From positions 6,200,001 through 6,264,000 of the forward strand of contig NZ_CP022098.1 of NCBI RefSeq assembly GCF_002305875.1: a stretch of 64,000 nucleotides of DNA, given 5' to 3'. Within the stretch, counting starts at the first letter, position 1. Every line of letters starts with the position of its first letter. Made by a program: the position numbers and the translations under genes. The notes beneath the pieces are model-generated. The model searched no databases and had not been told where the DNA came from. It saw nothing but the letters and a program-made list of their open reading frames with translations. Positions 33,726 through 42,988 of this stretch are shown piece after piece. This DNA is from Cystobacter fuscus. Lineage in GTDB: Bacteria; Myxococcota; Myxococcia; Myxococcales; Myxococcaceae.

Positions 33726-34625
33726 ATGAACATGATCTCCAATTCGAAGCGTCTGAGTGGGTTCAAGCATTTGCTGGCATGGAGTCTGGGAGGCGCATTG
33801 CTGGTCTCCGCTGGATGTGGGGCCGGTGCCGAGCAACCCATCGAGGAGGCGGCCACGAAGCAGGAGGCGCCCCTGGCCGGCTGGGTGCAGATCTGGAGCG
33901 ACGAGTTCGACGGCACCAGCGTGAACACCTCCAACTGGTCGTACGTCACCAACGTCCACGTCAACAACGAGCAGCAGCAATACACCACCTCGTCCCAGAA
34001 CGTGTCGGTGAGCAACGGCACGCTCAAAATCACCGCCCGCCTCCAATCCAACAACGGCTATCCCTTCACCTCGGGCCGTCTGGAGAGCGCCGGCAAGCGG
34101 CAGTTCGGCCATACCCGCATCGAGTCGCGCATCAAGCTGCCCGTGGGCGCGGGCCTCTGGCCGGCGTTCTGGCTGCTCGGCCATGACATCAATACGGTGG
34201 GCTGGCCGGCGTGCGGTGAGCTCGACATCATGGAGAACGTCGGCTACAGCGACTGGATCTCGGGTGCCCTGCACGGCCCGGGCTACTCGGGCAATACGCC
34301 CATCAACAGCCGCTTCTATCCCAACTCCTCCGTCGCCAACTTCCACGTGTACCGCACCGAGTTCTCCCCCTCGGACGTCAAGTGGTACATCGACGGCGTG
34401 CTGGTGAAGACCACGCTCAAGTCCGAGGTCACCCGGTACGGCAACTGGGTGTATGACAAGCCTTTCTACATCATCCTCAACCTGGCCGTCGGAGGGAGCT
34501 ATCCGCAGGGCGTGAACGGAGCCACCTACCCGTACCCTGGCGTGCCGCAGTCCACGGTGGACCTCATCCGCAACACGCCCCAGACGATGGAAGTCGACTG
34601 GGTGCGCGTCTACCAGTGGCAGTAG
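33726..34625 (+). CDS. Glycoside hydrolase family 16 lipoprotein (beta-glucanase)
   Basis: A 299-residue secreted enzyme: lipoprotein signal ending LLVSAGC, then a GH16 jelly roll. Catalytic motif ExDxxE is present as GELDIMENVG (nucleophile and acid/base Glu). Other GH16 landmarks are WSDEFDGTSVNTSNW, YTSGRL-like PFTSGRLESAGKRQFGHTRIESRIKLPVG, LWPAFWLLG and FYIILNLAVGGSYPQG, which are typical of laminarinase/beta-1,3(4)-glucanases. Likely degrades fungal or algal beta-glucan. Start at ATG 33726; a second upstream ATG at 33708 is possible. AT-rich upstream region (33620-33665). Confidence 0.9.
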   Translation: MNMISNSKRLSGFKHLLAWSLGGALLVSAGCGAGAEQPIEEAATKQEAPLAGWVQIWSDEFDGTSVNTSNWSYVTNVHVNNEQQQYTTSSQNVSVSNGTLKITARLQSNNGYPFTSGRLESAGKRQFGHTRIESRIKLPVGAGLWPAFWLLGHDINTVGWPACGELDIMENVGYSDWISGALHGPGYSGNTPINSRFYPNSSVANFHVYRTEFSPSDVKWYIDGVLVKTTLKSEVTRYGNWVYDKPFYIILNLAVGGSYPQGVNGATYPYPGVPQSTVDLIRNTPQTMEVDWVRVYQWQ

Positions 34626-34874
34626 TTCGAAAAGGGAGTCCCCGGGCCCGGGTCCGCTCATCGGACCTGCCCGGCGCGGCTCCCGCTTCGCGGACCGGGG
34701 GAGGGCCCATGACGCGCTCCGTCATCTCCTCCGTTCCCGTGCGGGATTGAAGGCGGAATGCCAGCCCGCTCGCTCTGCCGTCGAGGGGAAGAGGGGGGGG
34801 CTCGCAACCCGCCATCGGTTTTGCCGATAATCGGGAAAACCCGCCTCATTTCCTGAACGGTAGGAGTCTCCCCC

Positions 34875-37800
34875 ATGTCCCGCCCCGTTGACTCTGGCGC
34901 CGCCGAGGCCGCCGCCCGTCGTGCCGCCGCCGAGGCCGCCGCTCGTCGCGCCGCCGAGGAAGCCGCCCGTCGCGCCGCGGAGAAGGCCGCCGCCGAGGCC
35001 GCCGCGAAGGCCGCCGCCCGTCAGCAGGCGGAGTCCCAGCAGCCCCAGCTCCAGACCCAGAAGCCCCAGACCCAGCTCTTCAACCGCAACCAGTTCTCCG
35101 CGGGCGACAACCGGGCCCAGAACCGGCTGAGCGGCGAGTCCCCGGTCACGGCCATCGGTACCCCCGCGGCCACGGGTTCCACCTCGTCCACCACGGTCCG
35201 CCAGCTGGCCACCACGTCTGGCGCCCCCACCGCGCGCGGCGCCCGGGCCAGGGGCGTCGAGCCGTCGTCGGAGCCCTCGACGGAGCCGGAGCGCGCCTCG
35301 GCGCTGCCCGAGAATCCGAAGGATCTGCCCAAGCTCTTCCCGGAGCTGCAGGGCAAGGGCAAGGAGGAGATCAAGAAGGCATACGACTCGCTCAACAAGC
35401 TGGCCACCGGCTCCTTCTCGGAGAAGGCCACGGCGCTCGGGGAGCTGGCCTCGCAGTTCCCGCAGACGGTGCCCAACGCGCTGGAGCGGCTGGGCGTGAA
35501 GGACTCGAAGCTGGCGAAGCTGGCCACCAACTCCGAGGCCCTGGGCGCGCTGGGTACCCTGAGCAACCCGGACAAGTCCGCGGTGGACAAGGCCAAGGCC
35601 AGCCTCACGCTGGCCAAGGCCGCCGGTGACATCCTCAAGCCGGCCGATCTCAAGGGCGTGCTGGACACCACGCTCAAGGGCCTGCCCTCGGCGGAGAAGC
35701 TCATCGGCGCCGTGTCGACGTGGGCGGACCCCAATTCCTCCGGCGTGGACAAGGCCAAGGCCACGCTCGCGCTGGGCAAGGCGCTCAAGGACTTCGCGGG
35801 CGAGCAGTTCCCCGATCTCGCCAATGACTTGCGCAAGCTGGACGGTCCGCTGCGCGCGGCCGGCGCCGCCATCACCCTGTTCGATCCCAAGGCCTCCGTG
35901 CAGGACAAGGCCGTGGCCGCCGCGCAGCTCGCCGCCGAGCTGCCCGATCTGAAGAAGAACGTCACCGGGTTCGCCCAGATGCTGCGCAACGCGGGCGTCT
36001 CCCAGGCCGACGAGGTGGCCCAGCAGGGCGCGCGTCTGGCCGAGGTCGCCGTGAAGGGGTTGGATCCGGCGCTGGCCTCGAAGCTGTCGCCCGCGCAGCT
36101 GGACAAGCTGAAGGCCGCCGCCACGAAGCTGGGGGGCCCCGACTCACTCGAGTCCGTCCTCGGGGGCGTCACCGATCCGAAGGCGCTCGACAACCTGGTG
36201 GGACAGCTCGACTCGCTGGATGCCGCAGCGGGCAAGCGGCTGGTGGGCGCGCTGGGCGGCCTGGAGCACTCGGTGCTCAACGAGGCGCTCTCCGATCCGA
36301 AGGTAGCCGGGCAGCTCTCCCAGCTCGCCACCAGGCTGGATGACGACGCGGGCAAGGTGCTGGCCAACGCCGTGAAGGACATGGACGGGGCGGCGCTCAA
36401 GTCGCTGCTGCGCTTCACCGATGGGGTGGGCGCCGACGCCCTCAACACGACCCTCAAGGGCCTGGGGCCGCTGGTGGACAAGGTGGGCAGCAAGGTCGTG
36501 GGCCAGGGCCTGAAGGTGCTGGACAAGGCGCTGGGCAAGATGGGCGTGGAGATCACCGCCGAGGTGGCCGGCAAGGTCTTCAAGAACCTGGCGAAGGCCA
36601 TCCCGGTGGCGGGCGCGGTGCCCAACGCCATCGACGCGGTGAAGTACGAGAAGGAAGCGCTGGAGCTGCACGGCAAGAACAACGACCTGGGCTACTTCGC
36701 GCACACCGCCGCCACGTTGAATGTCGTGGACGCGGGCCTGGGCATCGCGCTGGACGTCGCCGGTGTGTTCACCGGGGGCGCGGGCGTGGCCGTGGACGTG
36801 GGCACGAGCGTGGTGCTGGGCGCGGCCGAGCTGGCGATGGACATCGGCTTCGACCAGGAGAAGGCGAAGTACGAGGCGGACCCCGAGAACTACGAGGCCC
36901 CGGGGTGGATGAAGGCCGTCAACCTGGCCGGAGCCGCGGCGCAGGGCCCGGCGGGCATGGCGCAGCTGGCCGCCTACTATGGCCCCGAGGGCGCCGCCGA
37001 GCTGGCGCAGTGGGGCGTGGAGACGGGCGCCAAGGGCGCCGTGAAGCTGGCCGAGTTCGCGGGTGTATCGGCGGCGGAGGCCACGGGTGACGGCCTGAAG
37101 CTGACCGCGGGCTTCATCCACAAGATGGCGGACGTGGTGCGCAACCCCTCGCGCTACGGCGAGGCGGTGGCGCGGCAGGCCAGTGAGGCCTTCAACGCCG
37201 CCATCGCCAAGGGAGGCGAGATCGCGAAGGAGGCCCAGAAGGTCCTCGACAACGTCATCTCCGAGGCCAAGGAGCTGGGCAGCAAGGGCCTGGAGACGCT
37301 GAAGTACATCGCCGAGAACCCGGGCGAGGCCGCGAAGAAGGCGCTCGACGGCATCCAGAGCATCGTCAACTCGGGCATCGATCTGACGACGAAGTTCGGC
37401 AAGGATCTCTACAAGAAGGCCGTGGACACGCTCGAGGGCCTGAAGGCTGGCTGGGAGAAGCTGACCGGCGCCGCGAAGGAGAAGGCCCAGGAGCTCATCA
37501 ACGGCGCGAGGGATCTCGTCAGCTCCACGGTGAACAAGGCGAAGGAGCTGGGCGAGAAGGGCCTGGAGCTGCTGGCGTGGACGGCCAGCCACCCGGGCGA
37601 GGCCGCGGAGAACGCGAAGCGGTTCCTCTCCGACACGCTGGCCAAGGGCGGCGAGCTGGCGAAGAAGGCGTGGGACTCGGTGCGCGCGCTGGGCGAGCAG
37701 GGCCTGGCGGTGGCCGAGGACGTCGTGCGCGGCCTGGCCCAGGCGGGCGAGGCCGCGGTGGACACGCTGCGCTACGTGGCGGAGCACCCGGGCGAGGCGG

Positions 37801-38276
37801 CCGCGAAGGTGCGCGACTGGGCGGGCCAGACGCTGTCGGATCTGGCGCGCAAGGGAGGCGAGGCGGCCAAGGCCGCGGCCACCGCCGTGAAGGACTTCGT
37901 CGATCGGCGCGCGGACTGGGCGAAGAAGTTCGCCAGGGATCTGCTCAAGGATGGCGTGGAGTCCTTCAAGGAGGTCGCCAAGGCCTGGAAGGACAACCTG
38001 ACCGAGGGAGGCAAGGAAGTGATGGGGGCCCTGGCCGACCTGGGCGACGCGGGCGTGGATGCGCTGAAGGATCTGGCTGGCGTGGGCGGGCAGCTCGCGG
38101 AGGCGGCGGTGGGCCACCTCGACAACCTGGCGCGCGCGGGCGTGGGCGTGGCGAAGGACGCGCTGGAGGGCTTGGCGGACCTGGGCGGCGACGTGGGCAA
38201 GCTGGCCGGCGACGCCTTCGACTCCGTGACGGACTTCCTCGGGGACAGGATCCGCGACGTCATTCCGGGCATCTGA
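34875..38276 (+). CDS. Large Ala-rich repetitive protein of unknown function
   Basis: A 1133-residue protein without signal peptide, first codon 6 bases after a GTAGGAG site. The N-terminus is a low-complexity AEAAARRAAEEAARRAAE coiled coil followed by a Gln/Thr/Ser-rich disordered stretch. Residues about 160-600 are degenerate helical repeats (for example VDKAKASLTLAKAAGDILK and VDKAKATLALGKALKDF). A glycine-rich hydrophobic segment follows (LGIALDVAGVFTGGAGVAVD, about 622-641). The rest is repeats containing (E/S)(N/H)PGEAA at about 813, 905 and 969, alternating with A(K)KAA-type helices. It could be an effector, a secreted scaffold or a structural protein; none of these is supported by a motif. 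Confidence 0.75.
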   Translation: MSRPVDSGAAEAAARRAAAEAAARRAAEEAARRAAEKAAAEAAAKAAARQQAESQQPQLQTQKPQTQLFNRNQFSAGDNRAQNRLSGESPVTAIGTPAATGSTSSTTVRQLATTSGAPTARGARARGVEPSSEPSTEPERASALPENPKDLPKLFPELQGKGKEEIKKAYDSLNKLATGSFSEKATALGELASQFPQTVPNALERLGVKDSKLAKLATNSEALGALGTLSNPDKSAVDKAKASLTLAKAAGDILKPADLKGVLDTTLKGLPSAEKLIGAVSTWADPNSSGVDKAKATLALGKALKDFAGEQFPDLANDLRKLDGPLRAAGAAITLFDPKASVQDKAVAAAQLAAELPDLKKNVTGFAQMLRNAGVSQADEVAQQGARLAEVAVKGLDPALASKLSPAQLDKLKAAATKLGGPDSLESVLGGVTDPKALDNLVGQLDSLDAAAGKRLVGALGGLEHSVLNEALSDPKVAGQLSQLATRLDDDAGKVLANAVKDMDGAALKSLLRFTDGVGADALNTTLKGLGPLVDKVGSKVVGQGLKVLDKALGKMGVEITAEVAGKVFKNLAKAIPVAGAVPNAIDAVKYEKEALELHGKNNDLGYFAHTAATLNVVDAGLGIALDVAGVFTGGAGVAVDVGTSVVLGAAELAMDIGFDQEKAKYEADPENYEAPGWMKAVNLAGAAAQGPAGMAQLAAYYGPEGAAELAQWGVETGAKGAVKLAEFAGVSAAEATGDGLKLTAGFIHKMADVVRNPSRYGEAVARQASEAFNAAIAKGGEIAKEAQKVLDNVISEAKELGSKGLETLKYIAENPGEAAKKALDGIQSIVNSGIDLTTKFGKDLYKKAVDTLEGLKAGWEKLTGAAKEKAQELINGARDLVSSTVNKAKELGEKGLELLAWTASHPGEAAENAKRFLSDTLAKGGELAKKAWDSVRALGEQGLAVAEDVVRGLAQAGEAAVDTLRYVAEHPGEAAAKVRDWAGQTLSDLARKGGEAAKAAATAVKDFVDRRADWAKKFARDLLKDGVESFKEVAKAWKDNLTEGGKEVMGALADLGDAGVDALKDLAGVGGQLAEAAVGHLDNLARAGVGVAKDALEGLADLGGDVGKLAGDAFDSVTDFLGDRIRDVIPGI

Positions 38277-38313
38277 CTTCTAGTGGAAGCGGCGGGAATC
38301 GAAACCGCCGCCT
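38276..38313. repeat. tRNA-3'-end-like direct repeat, copy 1 (possible att site)
   Basis: 38 bases beginning ACTTCTAGTGGAAGCGGCGG match 43618-43655 at 35 of 38 positions. The core GCGGCGGGAATCGAA.CCGCCGC is the reverse complement of a tRNA T-arm (TTCGATT loop). It begins at the stop codon of the 1133-residue gene and forms a strong hairpin (GTGGA.GCGGCGG with CCGCCGC.TCCAC), so it can also act as that gene's terminator. Confidence 0.5.
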
Positions 38314-38324
38314 CCACTCCCAGA

Positions 38325-38509
38325 GCCGGGGACTGGGGAGGAAGCTGGTGGCGGCGGCACTGCGGTGGATGTTCTCCTGGGACGAGGTGAAGGTGATGCA
38401 CCTCGTCGCCCGAGCGGAGAACGAACCCGCAGTGCGGCTGTACCGAGGGCTCGGATATCAGGTGCTCCACCGCATGCGCGCCGCTCGCCGTCCGCTCCAA
38501 CGTCCCTAG
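38325..38509 (+). pseudogene. GNAT acetyltransferase, C-terminal remnant
   Basis: Reads RGLGRKLVAAALRWMFSWDE then LVARAENEPAVRLYRGLGYQVLHRM to a stop at 38507-38509. RGLG..L is the acetyl-CoA-binding loop of GNAT motif A and ARAENEPAVRLYRGLGY is motif B; the N-terminal half is missing. It follows the tRNA-like repeat directly, so the break probably happened when DNA inserted or recombined here. Confidence 0.6.
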
Positions 38510-38558
38510 GAACATCCGCGAAGAAGAATGCGAGGCCCCAGGAGGCTGAGGAAAAGGC

Positions 38559-38595
38559 GAAGGGCCCGGAATCGTCTCGCGAGTCCGGGCCCTTC
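38559..38595. terminator. Terminator hairpin near the collagen-like gene
   Basis: GAAGGGCCCGGA (38559-38570), 13-base loop, TCCGGGCCCTTC (38584-38595): perfect 12-bp stem, followed on the plus strand by TATTGG. Between the GNAT remnant (plus) and the collagen-like gene (minus, stop at 38714), it could serve either. Confidence 0.55.
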
Positions 38596-38713
38596 TATTG
38601 GCGAGGAGTACTGGAGCCGGAAGGCGACTTTACCGCCCCATGCGACTCACGTCATCAATCTCCTCAACAGTTGATGAACGTTCGTAACAAACGCATTTTT
38701 ACTAGACGCGGTC

Positions 38714-39505
38714 TTACTTCACACAGGCGAACGCCACGTTTCCGGCGCCGTGTTCGAAAGGACCGAAACCCGTCGCATATCCATTCCGTGCGCAATACCG
38801 GTGGACTGCTGACCTACACGCTAGGTCCATGACTGCGGTTGGAGTACAACTAGAGACCACCGACGTGAGAGTAGAAAAAGGCGTACTGAATACTCTCGCG
38901 CCAGGGCCGGGGATGCCCTGAAGCCCTTGAGCACCAGTGTCGCCCTTGAGACCCTGCGGACCGGTGTCGCCCTTGGGACCCTGCGGGCCCGGAATGCCCT
39001 GCACCCCCTGCGGACCGGTGTCACCCTTGGGACCCTGCGGGCCCGGAATGCCCTGCACCCCCTGCGGACCGGTGTCGCCCTTCTCACCCTTCTCGCCCTT
39101 GGGTCCCACCGCGCCCAGAGTCACATCGAAGGAGTCATTCTGTTCTACATTGGAGCCGGTCGACATCGTTAGCCGGTAAGAGCCGGAGCGCATGAGTACC
39201 GGAGGTAGGGCGACGACGACAGTGTAAGGGGTATAGGTCTTGACTTGCACCCCAATATCCATGAGGTAAACGCTGGGCGCGAGTCCGGTGGAAGTGACGA
39301 AGTTGCGGCCATGGATGGTCATCTGGTCCAGGTCGTAATCCACCTCCAAGTCCGTGATGTGCATCCGACTAGGGGTCGTCTGCGCCTGCGCCTGTGCCGA
39401 GATCGTCAGTCCCGCTATCAGGCCGGTCAGTACCCCCAAGCGGATGGCCATGGACGACATGCGCAGGTGAACCCCCAACGTCCTACTCCGGAAGGCTTTC
39501 ATCAT
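38714..39505 (-). CDS. Exported collagen-like protein
   Basis: About 263 residues: signal peptide ending [12 protein letters not shown], a beta-rich IPT/TIG-like N-domain ([22 protein letters not shown], then [19 protein letters not shown]), 23 consecutive G-X-Y triplets ([20 protein letters not shown] then GPQGPKGDT repeats) that should form a collagen triple helix, and a C-terminal domain of about 60 residues with four Cys. An IPT-like head, collagen stalk and C-terminal tip suggest a trimeric surface or phage-tail-like fibre. Start could be ATG 39505 or 39502; no strong ribosome site is visible. In the patchwork region, about 200 bases from the tRNA-like repeat. Confidence 0.8.
   Translation of the reverse strand: MMKAFRSRTLGVHLRMSSMAIRLGVLTGLIAGLTISAQAQAQTTPSRMHITDLEVDYDLDQMTIHGRNFVTSTGLAPSVYLMDIGVQVKTYTPYTVVVALPPVLMRSGSYRLTMSTGSNVEQNDSFDVTLGAVGPKGEKGEKGDTGPQGVQGIPGPQGPKGDTGPQGVQGIPGPQGPKGDTGPQGLKGDTGAQGLQGIPGPGARVFSTPFSTLTSVVSSCTPTAVMDLACRSAVHRYCARNGYATGFGPFEHGAGNVAFACVK
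38943..39085. repeat. 54-bp tandem repeats encoding collagen triplets
   Basis: DNA repeats of CTGCGGACCGGTGTC(A/G)CCCTTGGGACCCTGCGGGCCCGGAATGCC-type units (54 bases, about 2.5 copies) that encode [18 protein letters not shown]. Near-identical units suggest recent slippage or expansion; copy number probably varies between strains. Confidence 0.7.
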
Positions 39506-39740
39506 GAATTGTTCTTGTTTCTCTTGATGTGTGGATTTGTGACGCGCATGGAAGCGCAATCGCTGGCGCCCACTCTTACAGCAAAAAGGCTTCGTTCAAA
39601 ACGGCTTCGAGAACCGGTACTTCAGGCAGGCTGCTACGCGAGTAAGCAGATGAATACCCGGTTTACGATTTTTTGCCAGTGCAAACCCTGCCGAGCGGTC
39701 AAGGTTACGGTGGTGTTGCTTGCTCATGGCGCACACTCCG

Positions 39741-40227
39741 CTCCCGGAGAGTCGTACTGCCGCGGAGGCGAAGTCTCCGCCAATAAGGTCACGACGCCGA
39801 GGGCAGTACGTCCAGGCTCCTCAGGTTCTCCTCGGCCATGCGGCGGTACTGCGGGACAATCTCCACGGCCAGCACTGCTCGCAGTTGATGACGTGCCTCT
39901 TCGAGATCTCCTGCTTCCTGACAACGGATCATCCGGTGAAGAGCTTGTGAAAGCCGCTGCTTTCCGTCGTCCATGCGCTTCAACATCACCGCCAGGAGTG
40001 CCTCGGTGCCCCCCACGGTCCTGAGCGACTCTTCCGTTTCGGCTTCACTGATGGCCACGGTAGGCGCGGTTCGCCGCAGGAAGTCGCGCAGGTCATCGCG
40101 GAGTTCCAGCGATTGGCCCTGTTGAACCCGGAGAGCCAGGGCTCGGATCTGCCCCCATGGGTGAAAGTCCTGTTCGACCTGCCCGGTCAGGAAGATCGTC
40201 TCGAATGTCGCCAGATAGTCGAGCCGG
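39741..40227. repeat. 487-bp duplicated segment, copy 1
   Basis: Same length as and nearly identical to 44894-45380. The left edge is CTCCCGGAGAGTCGTACTGC; the right edge is GAGCCGG, after which this copy continues AAAAGGTGTCAGACG whereas copy 2 continues with the rest of the gene. It carries the 3' part of a DUSAM-domain gene, so copy 1 is the truncated derivative. Confidence 0.85.
39789..40227 (-). pseudogene. DUSAM-domain gene, 5'-truncated copy
   Basis: Open from the repeat edge (LDYLATFETIFLTGQVEQDF...) to a stop at 39789, ending AVEIVPQYRRMAEENLRSLD. The DUSAM domain (a myxobacterial paralogous domain, TIGR02267) is recognised by LELRDDLRDFLRRTAPTVAI, SEAETEESLR, and ...ARHQLRAVLAVEIVPQYRR. 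The only start codon inside the frame is a GTG at 40058, leaving half the domain. Upstream sequence is lost at 40227. The DUSAM role is unknown. Confidence 0.65.
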
Positions 40228-40337
40228 AAAAGGTGTCAGACGACTTGTAGCCAGCGAGAAACTGCGAGGAAGTCGTCGTGCTGGCCGATCCGGTCGTCAC
40301 GCGGCTCACCGGGCGGATTGAACCGTGGCCACCCGCG

Positions 40338-41282
40338 TCACTCCGAGGGGAGCCTTCCCCTCCGCTCGGGCCGCGGGGTGAGCAGCGCTCGCAGCCGCCG
40401 CTCCAGGATGGGAAGCATCTGCTGGATCTTCGGCGACGCGAAGCGATGGCGGAGATAGACGAGGTGGACGGGCGCGCGCGCCGTGGACCATTCGGGAAGG
40501 ACCCGGAGCAGCGCGCCCTCCTCGAGTTCGTCCTGTATCAAGTTCTCCGGAAGAAGCGCGATGCCCTCGCCGGCCTTTGCCAAAGCGATGAGCAGCGCGA
40601 ACGACGTCGAGGTGTTCGTGAGCTCCGGCTTCACGCGGGTTGTCTTGCCCTCGGCGGTCTGGAGCACCCACAGCGGCTCCGCGCCATTCCTCGGACTCGG
40701 CAGGAAGCCGATGCGCGGGTGCCGGGAGAGCTCTCTCGGAGCGTCGAGCGCGGGAGCACCGCGCAGGTAGGCCGGACTCGCCACCAGCACCTGGCATCCC
40801 GCGCCGACTCGCTTCGCGATGAGGCTCGAGTCGTCGAGGTGGCCGCCGCGAATCGCGATGTCGAACCCCTCCGCGATCAAGTCGACAGCGCGATTGCTGA
40901 AATGGGTCTCGACCCGGACGCCCGGAAATCTCGCGCGGTATTCGGCGATCGACTCCGCGATCTCCCGGGTCGCGAAATCATTCGGTCCCGTCATTCTCAA
41001 GACGCCGGTCGGGCTCTTCTGCGCCTGGGAGGCCTCCTCGCCCGCGCGGAGAAGTGCATTCACCGCGGCTTCGGCCTTCGTGAAGAACTCGCGCCCCACG
41101 TCGGTCAACTTGAGGGTGCGCGTCGTCCGCGTGAGCAGGCTGCTGCCGAAGGAGGCCTCGAGCGCGGCGACCCGGTCGCTCACGGTGGAGACGGGAATGC
41201 CGAGCGCGCGCGCGGCGCCCGTGAAGCTGCCACTGTTCACGACGTGCACGAAGACAAGCGCCGCATTGAGGTCCATGCCCAT
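40338..41282 (-). CDS. LysR-family transcriptional regulator
   Basis: A 314-residue LTTR of the CrgA-like group: NAALVFVHVVNSGSFTGAARALGIPVSTVSDRVAALE is the winged helix, and GVLRMTGPNDFATREIAESI opens the effector domain. ATG 41282 (MGMDLN) and 41276 (MDLN) are both possible. Divergent from the nitroreductase-family gene with 98 bases between starts, so it probably regulates that gene. Confidence 0.9.
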   Translation of the reverse strand: MGMDLNAALVFVHVVNSGSFTGAARALGIPVSTVSDRVAALEASFGSSLLTRTTRTLKLTDVGREFFTKAEAAVNALLRAGEEASQAQKSPTGVLRMTGPNDFATREIAESIAEYRARFPGVRVETHFSNRAVDLIAEGFDIAIRGGHLDDSSLIAKRVGAGCQVLVASPAYLRGAPALDAPRELSRHPRIGFLPSPRNGAEPLWVLQTAEGKTTRVKPELTNTSTSFALLIALAKAGEGIALLPENLIQDELEEGALLRVLPEWSTARAPVHLVYLRHRFASPKIQQMLPILERRLRALLTPRPERRGRLPSE

Positions 41283-41283
41283 T

Positions 41284-41310
41284 GTCCGCCCGGACGGAGA
41301 ATCTGTCCGG
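41284..41310. promoter_or_regulatory. Candidate LysR operator
   Basis: GTCCG-CC-CGGAC (41284-41295) is a palindrome next to the regulator start, with a further GTCCGG half-site at 41305-41310. It lies in the divergent gap shared by the regulator and the nitroreductase-family gene. Assignment is by position only. Confidence 0.35.
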
Positions 41311-41380
41311 ATTCACCGGCCTTATCAAGACCGGCGTCCCGAGGGCATCTTCGCGGTGAGCCTGTTCGAAGGAGCACGAC

Positions 41381-41971
41381 ATGCGCCCGCCCATCTCGCC
41401 CGAGTCCGTGAAACAACTCTTCACCCACGCCAGATCGTACCACCACTGGACGAACCAACCCGTCACCCAGGACACGCTGGAGGCCATCTACGAGCTGATG
41501 AAATGGGGACCGACCTCGGTCAACTCGATGCCCGCCCGGCTGCTGTTCGTGCGGAGCGAGGCGGAGAAGGAAAAACTCGTTCCGTGCGTCATGGGCTCCA
41601 ACATCGAGCAGATCCGGACCGCCCCGGTGACCGTGATCGTCGCCTTCGACGAGCGCTTCTTCGACCACTCGAAGAGGCTCTTCCCCGCCTACGACGCCAC
41701 GGCGCTCTTCGCCAATGACGCTCGCTTGAGCGAGGCGACGGCCTTCCGGAACAGCTCGCTGCAAGGGGCGTACATGATGTTCGCGGCCCGCGCGCTGGGG
41801 CTCGACGTGTGCCCCATGTCGGGCTTCGACAACACCTTGGTGGACCAGCGCTTCTTCCAGGGGACGACCTGGAAGTCGAACTTCATCTGCACGCTGGGGT
41901 ATGGCGATGAGTCGAAGCTCCACCCGCGCGGACCGCGGCTGAGCTTCGAGGAGTCCTGCCGGATCATCTGA
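41381..41971 (+). CDS. RutE-type nitroreductase-family protein (malonic semialdehyde reductase-like)
   Basis: A 196-residue flavin reductase of the nitroreductase fold, RutE/HadB group: ARSYHHWTNQPVTQDTLEAIYELMKWGPTSVNSMPARLLFV is the FMN-binding start (R..W.......L..I......PTS.N..P.R), and FRNSSLQGAYMMFAARALGLDVCPMSGFD the NADPH-side helix. RutE reduces malonic semialdehyde to 3-hydroxypropionate in pyrimidine breakdown; no other rut gene is here, so another substrate is possible. Likely induced by the divergent LysR regulator. Confidence 0.85.
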   Translation: MRPPISPESVKQLFTHARSYHHWTNQPVTQDTLEAIYELMKWGPTSVNSMPARLLFVRSEAEKEKLVPCVMGSNIEQIRTAPVTVIVAFDERFFDHSKRLFPAYDATALFANDARLSEATAFRNSSLQGAYMMFAARALGLDVCPMSGFDNTLVDQRFFQGTTWKSNFICTLGYGDESKLHPRGPRLSFEESCRII

Positions 41972-42166
41972 CTCGACTTTCGCCATTTTGGACCTCGGCT
42001 CAGGCCGCTTGTGCAAGAGAGGGGCACAGCAAGGGACGCGGCGTCACATTCCGAGCCGGCCCGTCACCATCACGCCCGTCACCACCACGCGCACGACTCC
42101 AAGCTTCGACATCGGCTCTCTCCTCACGAGCTCAAACGAAGGCCAGACACACACCACCGGGGTGCT

Positions 42167-42988
42167 CTACTGCCACCAGTCCGAGACGTTGTTGAGATAG
42201 AAGACCCAATTGTCGTGGAAGGAGAGCTCCCCGATGAACCAGCCGCCCACGGGCTGGCCGTTCAGCAGCTGCTTCTCGTAGGTGTAGGAGACCTGACGTG
42301 AGCCGAGATACGTCCAGGTGTCGAGATCCCACAGAGACCAGGAGGTGGTGTAATGCCCGAGTCCCCCTCCGTCGTCATGGTACGTGGCCGCGATCGTCAC
42401 CCGGTATTGCTTGCCGTTCTGGATCGCCGGGCCGTAGCTGTCGAACCCGAAGACGCAGTTGGGCGGCCAGTAGCCGAAGGTGTGGTCTCCGGCGGCTTCG
42501 ATGGCGATCGTGTTGGTCACGGGAGGGGCACCGCACTGCAAGCCATATCCCACGCCTGGGTGGAAGTGCGTGGGGTAGCCAGAGACGTCCCCGAGGATCA
42601 CGCCCTGGCCTCGGAAGGGATAGGGGGTGGACTGGTAGACCGGCGACGGGGTGTAGAGGTCTCCTCGCGCCATCACCCCGATGTGGCCTCCCGAGCCGAA
42701 ATAGTTCACGGACAGGAGATCCAACTGGAGGAAGTGGGTGCTCTTGCCCGGGGGCTGCACGACCCCAGGGCCCGTCGAGATGAGGGCCTTCGCCAGGCTG
42801 GGTGTCCTCTGGGGTTGCCACGAGCCATACGCCTTCGACTCCACCCACGTCACCTTGTTGGTGGTGCTCACCTTGAATTGCCAGTTCTGGGGTGAGACCT
42901 GCGCGAGCACGGGTCCAGCGGCAAGGCAGCTGGCGATGAGCAGCAGCATGGGTCCCCGCGTCGCGGCCCGCGTCCAATCGTTCTTCAT
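42167..42988 (-). CDS. Exported protein of unknown function
   Basis: A 273-residue protein with signal peptide MKNDWTRAATRGPMLLLIASCLAAGPVLA. The mature part is rich in Gly, Tyr and Trp (YFGSGGHIGVMARGDLYTPS, FHPGVGYGLQCGAPP, FGYWPPNCVFGFDSYGPAI, SWSLWDLDTWTYLG), like a beta-sandwich (lectin or glycosidase-type jelly roll), with a single Cys pair. No family recognised. Alone between the nitroreductase gene and the IS91 remnant. Confidence 0.7.
   Translation of the reverse strand: MKNDWTRAATRGPMLLLIASCLAAGPVLAQVSPQNWQFKVSTTNKVTWVESKAYGSWQPQRTPSLAKALISTGPGVVQPPGKSTHFLQLDLLSVNYFGSGGHIGVMARGDLYTPSPVYQSTPYPFRGQGVILGDVSGYPTHFHPGVGYGLQCGAPPVTNTIAIEAAGDHTFGYWPPNCVFGFDSYGPAIQNGKQYRVTIAATYHDDGGGLGHYTTSWSLWDLDTWTYLGSRQVSYTYEKQLLNGQPVGGWFIGELSFHDNWVFYLNNVSDWWQ

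Noticed and set aside
38943-39085. CRISPR-like direct repeats
   Set aside because: The repeats are in frame, 54 bases with no unique spacers, and encode collagen triplets.
41381-41971. Uracil degradation (rut) operon
   Set aside because: Only a RutE-like protein is present; its neighbours are a LysR regulator and an unrelated exported protein.
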